From positions 1 through 60,084 of the forward strand of contig JAQAZZ010000068.1 in assembly GCA_032127075.1 (NCBI GenBank): a stretch of 60,084 nt of DNA, read 5' to 3'. The position numbers were made by a program, and so were the translations under genes. Below the pieces are notes generated by a model. That model was not told where the DNA came from, did no database searches, and saw only the letters and a list, made by a program, of their open reading frames with translations. Below, in pieces: positions 24,140 to 31,796 of the stretch. Position 1 is the first letter of the stretch. Every line of letters begins with the position of its first letter. The DNA comes from GCA-2699445 sp032127075. GTDB taxonomy: Bacteria; Actinomycetota; Actinomycetes; S36-B12; GCA-2699445.

Positions 24140-25261
24140 ATGTCCCTCGATATCGCCATCCCCGCCGAACTGCTGCCGCGAGACGGCCGGTTCGGTGCTG
24201 GCCCCTCCAAGGTGAGGCCGCAACAGCTCGATGCGCTGCAGCGCGCTGCAGCCGACTACCTCGGCACCAGCCACCGACAGTCGGCGGTCAAGTCGCAGGT
24301 GGGGCGCGTGCGGCAGGGGCTGCGAGACCTGTTCGACCTCCCGGACGGCTACGAGGTAGTCGTGGGGAACGGCGGTGCCACGGCCTTCTGGGAAGTGGCG
24401 GTGTTCGGCCTCATCGAGCAGCGGGCGCAGTTCCTGTCCTTCGGGGAGTTCGGGTCGAAGTTCGCCAAGGCAGCCGGCAGTGCACCGTTCCTCGGCGACC
24501 CGACGGTGCTGACCGCCGAGCCCGGTTCGGCGCCCGACTTCCAGTACGAGGAAGGTGTCGACACGTACGCCTCCCCGCACAACGAGACATCCACCGGTGT
24601 CGCCATCACCCCGAGACGGGTGCCCGACACCGACGCCCTCATGCTCTTCGACGCCACCTCGGCCGCGGGAGGGCTGTCGGTGGACCCCGCTGCGTTCGAC
24701 GTCTACTACTTCGCGCCGCAGAAGTGCTTCGCCTCTGACGGGGGGTTGTGGTTCGCGCTGATGTCCCCGGCGGCGTTGGAGCGCGCCCGGGCGGTTTCGG
24801 CGTCGGGGCGGTACATCCCCGCCTTCTTGGACCTGACCACGGCGATCGACAACTCGATGAAGAACCAGACCTACAACACACCCGCCCTGGCGACCATCTT
24901 CCTCATGGCCGAGCAGATCGACTGGTTCAACAGTCAGGGCGGGCTGCCGTGGTGCGTGCAGCGCACCGACGACAGCTCCACACGTCTGTACGGCTGGGCC
25001 GAGTCCAACCCGGTGACGACCCCCTTCGTGACCGATCCAGCGTTGCGTTCCCCGGTGGTGGGCACCATCGACTTCGATGACTCTGTGGACGCCGCCGCCG
25101 TTGCGAAGGTTCTGCGGGCCAACGGCGTCGTGGACACCGAGCCCTACCGGAAGCTGGGGCGCAACCAGTTGCGGGTCGCGATGTACCCGGCGGTGGACCC
25201 CGCCGACGTCACCGCGCTGACCCGCTGCATCGACCACGTCGTCGAGCGGCTGGTGGGGTGA
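24140..25261 (+). CDS. serC: phosphoserine aminotransferase
   Basis: A 373-residue PLP-dependent class V aminotransferase making 3-phosphoserine in serine biosynthesis. It opens with FGAGPSKVRPQQLDAL, has the PLP-phosphate region VVVGNGGATAFWEVAV and the HNETSTGV motif. The Schiff-base Lys is in YYFAPQKCFASDGGLW. Its length matches the actinobacterial SerC group. GAAAGG lies 7 bases before the ATG. The same neighbourhood (citrate synthase, pdxH, serC) recurs in actinobacteria. Confidence 0.94.
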   Translation: MSLDIAIPAELLPRDGRFGAGPSKVRPQQLDALQRAAADYLGTSHRQSAVKSQVGRVRQGLRDLFDLPDGYEVVVGNGGATAFWEVAVFGLIEQRAQFLSFGEFGSKFAKAAGSAPFLGDPTVLTAEPGSAPDFQYEEGVDTYASPHNETSTGVAITPRRVPDTDALMLFDATSAAGGLSVDPAAFDVYYFAPQKCFASDGGLWFALMSPAALERARAVSASGRYIPAFLDLTTAIDNSMKNQTYNTPALATIFLMAEQIDWFNSQGGLPWCVQRTDDSSTRLYGWAESNPVTTPFVTDPALRSPVVGTIDFDDSVDAAAVAKVLRANGVVDTEPYRKLGRNQLRVAMYPAVDPADVTALTRCIDHVVERLVG

Positions 25262-25319
25262 GGACGGCAAGATGGGTGAGCCTGCGCCCGATCGGATGCG
25301 CAGCGCTTAACCTGTATCC

Positions 25320-25946
25320 GTGAGTGACGTCAAAGACAAGCCGAGGAGCCGAAGCGTGGACCGCCGCCCGGACCAGGTTCCCCATCATCCCAAGGTGTTG
25401 ACCGCGGGGATGATCGTCACCGGGATCGCCCTGGCGGCCATGGTCGTCTGGTTCTGGTCGGTCAGCACGGGTCCCGGGCTTGTCATCACCGCCGAGCAGC
25501 AGCGCGCCGCGGAGATCCAGGCCGCAGAAGAAGCCGAGGCCGAGGCCGCCGCCGAGCAGGACAAGACCCAGGCCGATCTCGATCGGGAGGCGGAGTCGAG
25601 GGGGGCCAAGAACAAGAAGAAGGGCGGCTCCGGCGGCAAGGGCGCCCCGCCCGCAGCGCCCGCAGCCAGCGACACCGTGACCGACCAGGTGGAGCTGACC
25701 ACCTATTCGATCCTCTCGGTCAACGGGGTGCTCAACGTTGGCGGACAGTTGGAGAACGTCGGCGTGCAGCCGCTCAGCGGCACGGTGCGGGCCTACGTGT
25801 ACATCGACAGTGAGCCCGTCGCGACCGCCACCACGGAGATCACCGGGCTGGAGCCCGGGAAGAGCACCAAAGTGAACATGGTCAGCGACAGTGAGTACCA
25901 GCCGGGCGAGAAGGTGGTCCTGTTGGAGTTCGAATCGCGCAAGTAG
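25320..25946 (+). CDS. single-pass membrane protein with FxLYD-like extracytoplasmic domain
   Basis: A 208-residue protein. A short basic cytoplasmic tail leads into one membrane helix (about 29-50, AGMIVTGIALAAMVVWFW). A charged coiled-coil-like stretch rich in Ala/Glu and a GGSGGKG linker follow. The C-terminal ~85-residue beta domain (LNVGGQLENVGVQPLSGTVR, YQPGEKVVLLEF) has the look of an FxLYD or other beta-sandwich domain. I infer an envelope role; no function is known. Translation starts at GTG 25320. It precedes the 28-residue peptide and the Vps62-like gene. Confidence 0.72.
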   Translation: MSDVKDKPRSRSVDRRPDQVPHHPKVLTAGMIVTGIALAAMVVWFWSVSTGPGLVITAEQQRAAEIQAAEEAEAEAAAEQDKTQADLDREAESRGAKNKKKGGSGGKGAPPAAPAASDTVTDQVELTTYSILSVNGVLNVGGQLENVGVQPLSGTVRAYVYIDSEPVATATTEITGLEPGKSTKVNMVSDSEYQPGEKVVLLEFESRK

Positions 25947-25985
25947 CCGCCGTTGCCGCCACCACGATCACGTAGCCTCCTTGCT

Positions 25986-26072
25986 GTGGACCCTCGCACC
26001 CGGCGGATGGTGACGGTGGCAGTGCTGGCGCTGCTGATCGCGATCGTCGTCGCCGGAGCCCTGTTCCGGTGA
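25986..26072 (+). CDS. 28-residue single-helix membrane peptide
   Basis: A tiny gene: GTG start, a basic N-terminus (DPRTRRM), one strongly hydrophobic helix (VTVAVLALLIAIVVAGALF), a final Arg, then TGA. Its stop overlaps the GTG start of the Vps62-like gene by four bases (GTGA), the arrangement of translational coupling. No family is recognised. It could be a leader controlling translation of the next gene or a small membrane partner of it. The reading frame, hydrophobicity and coupling support it; expression is unproven. Confidence 0.6.
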   Translation: MDPRTRRMVTVAVLALLIAIVVAGALFR

Positions 26073-27904
26073 GCGGCCGTGTCCCGGCTCTGATCGCGGG
26101 TGTCCTGGTCGCCGTATTCGCAGCCCTTCCTGCCTCCGCTTCGGCCGCGTCCGGCGATGCTGAGGAACTTCTGGCCGAGTACGCCCCGGTCGTGGTGCTG
26201 CGCGAGCAGCCTGCCGAGTGCGGGCCCGGCGAGCCGTACCGGCCCGTGCCGGTGGATGTTGTGCTGGACCGTGCCGATGTAGCGCTTCGTGACGCTGACG
26301 GCCGCGAGGTCGTCCGAGCTCCGAGCGCGGAAGATCTGCAGGGCCGACCCGACGGCGATTACCTGGACTTCCCCGGCGACCCGCTCGACCCGGCGTGCGA
26401 CTACGAGAGGTGGTTCGACCGGATCGGCGCCGAGACCCGCGCCGCGGTCTATGGCCGGGTGGCGGCGGACCCCGCCCACCCCGGCATGACCGTGGTCCAG
26501 TACTGGTTCTGGTGGGTCTTCAACGATTGGAACGACCGCCACGAGGGTGACTGGGAGATGGTCCAGCTCACCTTCGACGCTCCGAACGCCACAGCCGCGC
26601 TGACGGTGCCGCCGAGCACGGTCGCGTTCGCCCAGCACGAGGGCGCCCAGGTGGCCGAGTGGGACGATCCCCAGGTTCACCGGGAGGGCTCTCATGTCGC
26701 CGTCTACCCCGGCGAGGGGTCGCACGCGGCGTACTTCACCCAATCGCAGTGGTTCGGAAAGAGTTCCACCGCCGGCTTCGGCTGCGACAACACCTCCATC
26801 GGGGGCGGGATCGGGGCTGAACTGCTGCGGCCGCGCGTACTGTCCCTCGACGACGCCGACCCGCCCGCCTGGTTGTCCTTCGAAGGCCGTTGGGGCGAGA
26901 AGGAGTTGTCGTTCAACAACGGCCCGACCGGACCGAATATGAAGACGCAGTGGCAGCACCCGGTCTCTTGGACAGTGCAGGAGGGCCGTCCGGACGCCGT
27001 TGCGCTGCCGCCCCTTCCGGGGGCGGCGGAGGGGGCGTTCTGTTCGATGACCGCCGCGGGATCGTCGCTGCTGGCGTCGGCGATCGACCGGCCGCTATGG
27101 CTGCTTGTGCTCGTGGTCGCGGCTGGCGGGGCTGGCCTGCTGATCTGGCATTCCACCCGCTGGGGCGGATCCCCGCCCCAAGCAGATGCGGAGCGCAGGG
27201 CAGGTCAGATCCTGGTCGGCCCGTGGCATTTGATCCGCAGGCAGCCCCTGCCGCTGCTCGGCCTTGCGCTGGGGCTCGCAGCGGTGCTCACCCTGGTGGG
27301 CTGGGTGCAGCAGCAGGCGGTCCAAGCAGGCGGCCAGGACGACGTGACGATGGTGGGCGCGCTGCAAGTCTCCTGGGTGGGGATTGTCACGGTCGTGTGC
27401 GTGTCGGTGGGTGCTTGGGTACTGACGGCGATCGCCGCGGCGGGGGCGGGCGGCGTCACAGCCGGGACGGGGGCCGCTGCGGGGGCGCGCGCGTGGCGGG
27501 TCTACCTCGCCACGTATCTGGTGATCGCGGCTAGCGCCGCGGTGGTCGTGCTGCTGCCGGTGTCGCTGATTCTGGCGGCGCGCTGGGCGGCGGCACCGGG
27601 GGCGGCGGCGACAGAAGGGCTGGGGGTCCGCGCCTCGTGGCGGCGCAGCACAGCACTCACGCACGGCAGGCGCTGGCGCTCGCTGGGGATCACCCTGGGC
27701 CTGTTCGCGCTGGTCTGCCTGCCGGGGCCGGCGATCGGGGCGTTCCTGCTGCTGCTGACGCCCTTGCCTTTCGCGGTCGTCAATCTGGTCACGGTTGTGT
27801 TGCTGTCGCTGGGCGTGGCGCTCGGGGGTGTGGGGCTGGTGTTGCACTTCCTCGACCTGAGGCGGCGCACTCCCGGGCCGGGGTCCGATAGCCTGCCCGA
27901 GTGA
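26069..27904 (+). CDS. exported Vps62-like domain protein fused to a multi-pass membrane domain
   Basis: A 611-residue protein. A signal peptide (LIAGVLVAVFAALPASASA) is followed by about 320 extracytoplasmic residues with the Vps62-type pattern: EYAPVVVLREQPAECGPGEP, VVQYWFWWVFNDWNDRHEGD and HREGSHVAVYPGEGSHAAYF. Then come about six hydrophobic helices from residue 340 to 595. The HEGDWEM and GSHA motifs suggest a conserved polar or metal site; Vps62 domains have no known biochemical activity. It is translationally coupled to the 28-residue peptide and followed closely by DUF2530. The combination suggests an envelope sensor or transporter, but that is speculation. Confidence 0.75.
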   Translation: MSGRVPALIAGVLVAVFAALPASASAASGDAEELLAEYAPVVVLREQPAECGPGEPYRPVPVDVVLDRADVALRDADGREVVRAPSAEDLQGRPDGDYLDFPGDPLDPACDYERWFDRIGAETRAAVYGRVAADPAHPGMTVVQYWFWWVFNDWNDRHEGDWEMVQLTFDAPNATAALTVPPSTVAFAQHEGAQVAEWDDPQVHREGSHVAVYPGEGSHAAYFTQSQWFGKSSTAGFGCDNTSIGGGIGAELLRPRVLSLDDADPPAWLSFEGRWGEKELSFNNGPTGPNMKTQWQHPVSWTVQEGRPDAVALPPLPGAAEGAFCSMTAAGSSLLASAIDRPLWLLVLVVAAGGAGLLIWHSTRWGGSPPQADAERRAGQILVGPWHLIRRQPLPLLGLALGLAAVLTLVGWVQQQAVQAGGQDDVTMVGALQVSWVGIVTVVCVSVGAWVLTAIAAAGAGGVTAGTGAAAGARAWRVYLATYLVIAASAAVVVLLPVSLILAARWAAAPGAAATEGLGVRASWRRSTALTHGRRWRSLGITLGLFALVCLPGPAIGAFLLLLTPLPFAVVNLVTVVLLSLGVALGGVGLVLHFLDLRRRTPGPGSDSLPE

Positions 27905-27913
27905 GGAGATCGG

Positions 27914-28186
27914 ATGGCTGAGGACGGCGACTTGCCCGAGGACGTCAAACCCCTCGATGTGGATGGTGTGACGGCTGTCGCGATCGGCACGGTCTTGTGG
28001 CTCGTCGCCCTGGTCGTTCTGCTGTTGATGCGCGACCGGCTGGCCGAGACCGATTCGCAGTGGTGGATCTGGGTGGCGGCTACTGGCGCGGCCCTCGGCC
28101 CGCCCGGGCTCTGGTACACGATGCGGCGTCGCTCCGCCTACCGCAGGCAGGAGCAGCAGCCGGCGGCTGCCGGCGGTGGGGAATGA
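27914..28186 (+). CDS. DUF2530 domain-containing membrane protein
   Basis: A 90-residue protein of the actinobacterial DUF2530 family. It has the hallmark PLDVDGVTAVAIGTVLW start followed by two membrane helices (VLWLVALVVLLLM and WWIWVAATGAALGPPGLW). A basic tail (MRRRSAYRRQ) predicts a cytoplasmic C-terminus. Function unknown. It begins nine bases after the Vps62-like gene and its TGA overlaps the ATG of the SDR gene (ATGA), so the genes are probably one transcript. Confidence 0.85.
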   Translation: MAEDGDLPEDVKPLDVDGVTAVAIGTVLWLVALVVLLLMRDRLAETDSQWWIWVAATGAALGPPGLWYTMRRRSAYRRQEQQPAAAGGGE

Positions 28187-28980
28187 GCGCGACGGACGTC
28201 CTCGCACCCGGCTCCCTCACCGGCAGGACCGCGTGGGTGAGCGGGGCGGGAACTGGGATCGGCAGGGCCATCGCAGTGGGCCTCGGCGGCTTGGGGGCAT
28301 CGGTATTCTGCGTCGGACGTCGGACCGGGCCGTTGACCGAAACCGTCGCGGCCATCGCTGAGCTGGGCGGAACCGCGGTGGCGCACAGCGCCGACGTGCG
28401 GGAGCCGGACGCTGTCGAGGAGGCGGTAGACGCTGCCGTGTCCGCCTTCGGCGGACTCGACACCGTGGTCAACAACGCCGGCGGCCAGTTCGTCGCTCCG
28501 GCGCAGGCCATCACGGAGAACGGCTTCCGTGCTGTCACCCGGTTGAATCTCGACGCGGTCTGGCGGGTGACGACACGAATCGCGGCCCGCTGCCTGATCC
28601 CCGCCGGCTACGGCAAAGTTGTGTCCATCACCATGACTCCGCGCCGCGGCATGCCGGGGATGTCCCATTCCTCCGCTGCCCGCGCCGGGGTGGAGAGCCT
28701 GACCGCGACGTGGGCCCAGGAGTGGGGCCGATATGGCATCCGCACTTCGGCCGTGGCCCCCGGCATCGTCCACACCGAGGCGTGGGAGGCCAAGTACGGG
28801 CTGGACCCCGATCAGGTGTCGCGCGTGATCCCCGTGGGGCGACTGCAGCGGCCCGATGAGATCGCCGCACTCGTGGCGTTCCTCGTCTCGGAGGCGGGCG
28901 ACTACATCACCGGTCAGACATTCGTCGCCGACGGCGGCTGGGACCTCGCCGGCCCTGCGGCGGCTCTCAGCGGCAACTGA
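28183..28980 (+). CDS. SDR-family reductase, PECR-like (trans-2-enoyl-CoA reductase type)
   Basis: A 265-residue short-chain dehydrogenase. The cofactor motif is SGAGTGIGRAIAVGL; the NNAG motif and the PGIVHTE turn are normal. The classical YxxxK is replaced: the sequence reads GMSHSSAARAGVESL, so Tyr is Ser and Lys is Arg. The same HS(S/G)AARAG pattern occurs in peroxisomal trans-2-enoyl-CoA reductases, suggesting an enoyl-CoA reductase rather than an alcohol dehydrogenase. The substrate is inferred from that motif only. Start codon overlaps the DUF2530 stop; convergent with SQR. Confidence 0.8.
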   Translation: MSATDVLAPGSLTGRTAWVSGAGTGIGRAIAVGLGGLGASVFCVGRRTGPLTETVAAIAELGGTAVAHSADVREPDAVEEAVDAAVSAFGGLDTVVNNAGGQFVAPAQAITENGFRAVTRLNLDAVWRVTTRIAARCLIPAGYGKVVSITMTPRRGMPGMSHSSAARAGVESLTATWAQEWGRYGIRTSAVAPGIVHTEAWEAKYGLDPDQVSRVIPVGRLQRPDEIAALVAFLVSEAGDYITGQTFVADGGWDLAGPAAALSGN

Positions 28981-29010
28981 GGCCGCCGCAGGCGCAGGCC
29001 CTGCAACGGA

Positions 29011-30210
29011 TCAGGGAAGCTTGACGTGCCCGTTCTTCATCTTCCACATGAAGTACTTCTCGAAGGCCACCTTGAACGCATGGTTCTGCGGGCCGGGGAT
29101 CATGACGCTGTGCTTGCGGGGCGGCAGCATCTTGTCCGCGAGGATCATCACGCCGTTGTTGCCGGCGTCCATGACGCAGATCGCCTTCATGTCGGCGAAC
29201 TCCTTGTGCTCGCTGACCGGTTCACCCTTGATCTGGTGCACGACGTTGTCCGCCGCAACCCGGGCCATGACCTCGGTCGGGAAGCCCGTCTTGGGCAGCC
29301 CGGTCGGCGTCGGCGTCTGCCAGGGGACGTCCACCGCCGCTGATATGCCGGCGGCGTACACGTTGTCGAACTTGTCGCTCTGCCAGGTGTCACGCACCTT
29401 GACGTAGCCCTTGTCGTCGGACAGGACCGAGTCTTTGACCACATCCTGGCCGGAGAACGGCGGGATGATCATCGCGTAGGAGAAGGGCAGCTCCCGGCCG
29501 TCGGCGAGTTTCACCGAGTCGGTGTCGATCGACTCCATGCCCACGCTCATGACGGCATCGATCTTCTCCTTCTTGAGGAACATCTTCAGCAGGCTTTCGC
29601 CGTGGGGCAGCCCGCCGATGCCGAAGTGCCCGAGGAAGGGCTCACTGGATACGTACGTCAGTTTCACCTGATCCTTCAGTCCGGCTTTGCGCAGCTGGTG
29701 GGACAGGTTGAACAGGTATTCGTAGGCGGCGCCGAAGCAGCCGGAGGACTGCGTGGCACCAACCACGACATCACCAGGATTCTTCAGGAACCGCTGCCAC
29801 GCCTCGCCGGCCTTGATGGCGTCTTCCAGCGTCGTGATGGTCACCGCGTTGCCCTCGGCCAGGCCGGGCACGATGTGCATGTTGTTCTTGTAGCCCGTGG
29901 CGATGATCAGGTAGTCGTAGCGGTAGTCCTTGCCTCCAGCGGTGACCTGCTGGATGTCCGGCTCGATCTTCGTCGCCGCGGCGTGGATGAACTCCACACC
30001 GTGCTGGTCGAAGGTGGGGGCCACGGGGAACGTGATGTCCTCAGGCGTGCGTTTGCCGAAGGGCAGCCAGATCAGCGATGGGTTGAAGAGGAAGCGATCG
30101 CTGGCGGAGATGACCGTGACATCAACATCGTCCTCCAGTGCGTGCTTGACGTGCAGTGCGGCGTTGATCCCCGCGAAGTTGCCGCCGAGAATCAGAACCT
30201 TCTGTGCCAT
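29011..30210 (-). CDS. sqr: sulfide:quinone oxidoreductase-type flavoprotein
   Basis: A 399-residue FAD protein of the SQR/FCSD group. The N-terminal FAD motif is ILGGNFAGINAALHV, and the ATGYKNN segment and the AAGISAAVDVPW FAD-binding C-terminal motif are present. Two cysteines sit where the redox-active pair of SQR lies: Cys158 (QSSGCFGAAYEY) and Cys345 (AICVMDAG). The C-terminus (AFEKYFMWKMKNGHV) resembles the amphipathic membrane-binding helix of SQR. Expected role: oxidise sulfide to polysulfide and reduce quinone at the inner membrane face. The start ATG 30210 is preferred over an upstream ATG without family similarity. Its upstream region is rich in operators. Confidence 0.85.
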   Translation of the reverse strand: MAQKVLILGGNFAGINAALHVKHALEDDVDVTVISASDRFLFNPSLIWLPFGKRTPEDITFPVAPTFDQHGVEFIHAAATKIEPDIQQVTAGGKDYRYDYLIIATGYKNNMHIVPGLAEGNAVTITTLEDAIKAGEAWQRFLKNPGDVVVGATQSSGCFGAAYEYLFNLSHQLRKAGLKDQVKLTYVSSEPFLGHFGIGGLPHGESLLKMFLKKEKIDAVMSVGMESIDTDSVKLADGRELPFSYAMIIPPFSGQDVVKDSVLSDDKGYVKVRDTWQSDKFDNVYAAGISAAVDVPWQTPTPTGLPKTGFPTEVMARVAADNVVHQIKGEPVSEHKEFADMKAICVMDAGNNGVMILADKMLPPRKHSVMIPGPQNHAFKVAFEKYFMWKMKNGHVKLP

Positions 30211-30273
30211 TGTGTGACTCCATCCGTTGTTCCTGCGATGGGGATCGCCCATCTCACTGTCCATCGTCCCGTC

Positions 30274-30292
30274 GGTACGCCCCCGGGTATCC
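30274..30292. promoter_or_regulatory. G/C-tract imperfect palindrome, candidate CsoR-family operator
   Basis: GGTACGCCCCCGGGTATCC has partial dyad symmetry (TAC...GTA flanking C and G runs), the general look of CsoR/CstR-family operators. It lies 64 bp upstream of the SQR start. The half-site CCGGGTATCC also occurs at 18167-18176 just before ideR. GGGTATCC alone occurs elsewhere in the window, so this is weak. Confidence 0.25.
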
Positions 30293-30309
30293 CGCAAAGG
30301 CCCCGTAAG

Positions 30310-30329
30310 CTCGGGACCAAAGTCCCGAC
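30310..30329. promoter_or_regulatory. DosR/DevR-type box
   Basis: CTCGGGACCAAAGTCCCGAC matches 17 of 20 positions of the dormancy regulator consensus TTSGGGACTWWAGTCCCSAA, including both perfect GGGAC/GTCCC arms. It is about 100 bp upstream of the SQR start and 162 bp upstream of the divergent gene. In mycobacteria such boxes respond to hypoxia, NO and CO. Confidence 0.65.
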
Positions 30330-30352
30330 GGATCCTGCGACGCTCGCGAATG

Positions 30353-30368
30353 GGTGACCTGGATCACA
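30353..30368. promoter_or_regulatory. CRP/FNR-type site 1
   Basis: GGTGACCTGGATCACA matches TGTGA-N6-TCACA at 9 of 10 positions and has a perfect GTGA-N6-TCAC core. It lies between SQR and the divergent gene, 30 bp centre to centre from site 2. Confidence 0.6.
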
Positions 30369-30382
30369 GTTCGGCAGGCCTG

Positions 30383-30398
30383 TGTGATATAGGACACA
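30383..30398. promoter_or_regulatory. CRP/FNR-type site 2
   Basis: TGTGATATAGGACACA is a perfect TGTG-N8-CACA palindrome, the core of actinobacterial Crp/GlxR sites. It lies 93 bp upstream of the ATG at 30491. Confidence 0.6.
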
Positions 30399-30490
30399 TT
30401 CTGATTGGCGTCCGCTGACACAGATGCGGTTGAATCCCAGGGAAGCGCGGAGCACGATTCGCCGTAGGAGCGATGCGTCGGGAGGTGCCG

Positions 30491-31012
30491 ATGAGCCGGG
30501 ACCCGGTTGAGTTGTCACCCCTGCACCGGTCGGATCTTTCCCTGGCCGGATTCCTGCTGCACAACCGCTGGCCCGACACGATGCGGGAGTGGGCGCAACT
30601 GCTGGTGCTCGCCGTGCGCATTGCCGCCGTGCCGGGAACGGTGCCGACCTCGGAGATCTTCGCGACCCGCGACGACAAGCCCGAACTGCCCTCACAGGAC
30701 GTGGTGGGATTCGTCGAATGCGCCGGTCGGGCGCTCGGTCCAGACGCTCCGGCTCCGGGTTCGCTGCACAGCGCGCACGCCTTGATGGTGCTGCACCCGC
30801 CGCAGGAGACGGTGGCCACGATGCCCGACGACGAGGACAGCGCGTCCGGTTGCCTCTTCCTGCCCGGAATACCGGAGTTGGGCCTGGAGCATCGGGCCGC
30901 CTGGGTTGAGGCCGATCAGGAGGGCAACGTCAACCGGCTTCTCGGCAGGGCCAACGTCGACCCGGCGGCGGATCCCGACCTGGCCGTCCTGGCCACTTTC
31001 CGTGCCGCCTAG
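30491..31012 (+). CDS. hypothetical protein, divergent from SQR
   Basis: A 173-residue soluble protein I do not recognise. It is acidic, with no signal peptide and no clear membrane helix, though RWPDTMREWAQLLVLAVRIA is an amphipathic or hydrophobic helix. Two cysteines (FVECAG, SGCLFLPG) and a His-rich stretch (SLHSAHALMVLHPP) are notable. ATG 30491 follows GGAGGTG and is preferred to an in-frame ATG at 30473. It shares the operator-rich region with SQR, so it may be co-regulated with it. Confidence 0.65.
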   Translation: MSRDPVELSPLHRSDLSLAGFLLHNRWPDTMREWAQLLVLAVRIAAVPGTVPTSEIFATRDDKPELPSQDVVGFVECAGRALGPDAPAPGSLHSAHALMVLHPPQETVATMPDDEDSASGCLFLPGIPELGLEHRAAWVEADQEGNVNRLLGRANVDPAADPDLAVLATFRAA

Positions 31013-31039
31013 CCCGACCATGTCAGCCCCCCTGCGGCG

Positions 31040-31780
31040 GTGGCCAGGACCGTGAGCGACAGTTGGGGGATGAGCAGCAACAGCCCCCCGGGCGACGGGC
31101 CATTCCCCAGCCCTGCCGCCCAGCAGCGGCAAGGGCTCCCGCCCTTCGAGAACCCGCCTGTGGAAACTCCGCCCTTCGCCGCCCGGGCTGCCGCCCCGGC
31201 GAGCGGCGCGGCGCCCGCATCTTCCCGTGGCACGAGGCTGCTGTTCTGGGGCGGCCTCGTGCTGATGTTGCTGGCTGCAACGGCGTTGATCGTCGACTGG
31301 GCGTCGCGCAACTACGAGATGAGCCAATTGCTCACTGCCATCGAAGCCTCAGAGGCCCAGATGGCGCAGGCGCAGGATGGCATCATCGAGGTCGAGCTGC
31401 CGCCCGATCCGTCGCCGGAACAGATCGAGAAGGCAGGCGCCGAGTTGCGGTCGATCTCAGCCGCGGGCAGCGACGCAGTGGCGGAGGCGGGCCTCGACGT
31501 CGGGGCCGTGGCATTCCTGCCCTGGCATGCGGACATGGTTTCCGCCCAATCCGCCTACCGGGCCCACAACCAGGCGTGGGTGGACTACCTGGCAAAGGGC
31601 GCGAAGGATCCGCAGGACCTGTTCGGCAGCAACAATGCGATTGAACCCACCTGGCGGCGGGCAGAGTTCCAGGTGCGTGAGGCGGTGCCCCCACTCGCAT
31701 GGCCCGACATCTCCCAACGAGTCGACGAGATCTTCACCGACGACGCCAACTCCGACCCCGGTGGCTCGGTGGACGTCTGA
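31040..31780 (+). CDS. hypothetical single-pass membrane protein
   Basis: Up to 246 residues. A Pro/Ala-rich N-terminal region of about 60 residues precedes one membrane helix (LLFWGGLVLMLLAATALIVD). An extracytoplasmic helical domain of about 150 residues follows (LLTAIEASEAQMAQAQ, DLFGSNNAIEPTWRRAEF). I do not recognise a family. The start is uncertain: GTG 31040, GTG 31052 and ATG 31070 are in frame and none has a strong ribosome binding site. It lies 27 bases after the preceding unknown gene and is convergent with mrp. Confidence 0.6.
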   Translation: MARTVSDSWGMSSNSPPGDGPFPSPAAQQRQGLPPFENPPVETPPFAARAAAPASGAAPASSRGTRLLFWGGLVLMLLAATALIVDWASRNYEMSQLLTAIEASEAQMAQAQDGIIEVELPPDPSPEQIEKAGAELRSISAAGSDAVAEAGLDVGAVAFLPWHADMVSAQSAYRAHNQAWVDYLAKGAKDPQDLFGSNNAIEPTWRRAEFQVREAVPPLAWPDISQRVDEIFTDDANSDPGGSVDV

Positions 31781-31796
31781 GGCCGCCGCGCCCGGC

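Noticed and set aside
23414..25270. A 618-codon minus-strand frame opposite citrate synthase and serC
   Set aside because: Shadow of two well-identified genes; composition rich in Arg/Gly/Pro with no recognisable domain.
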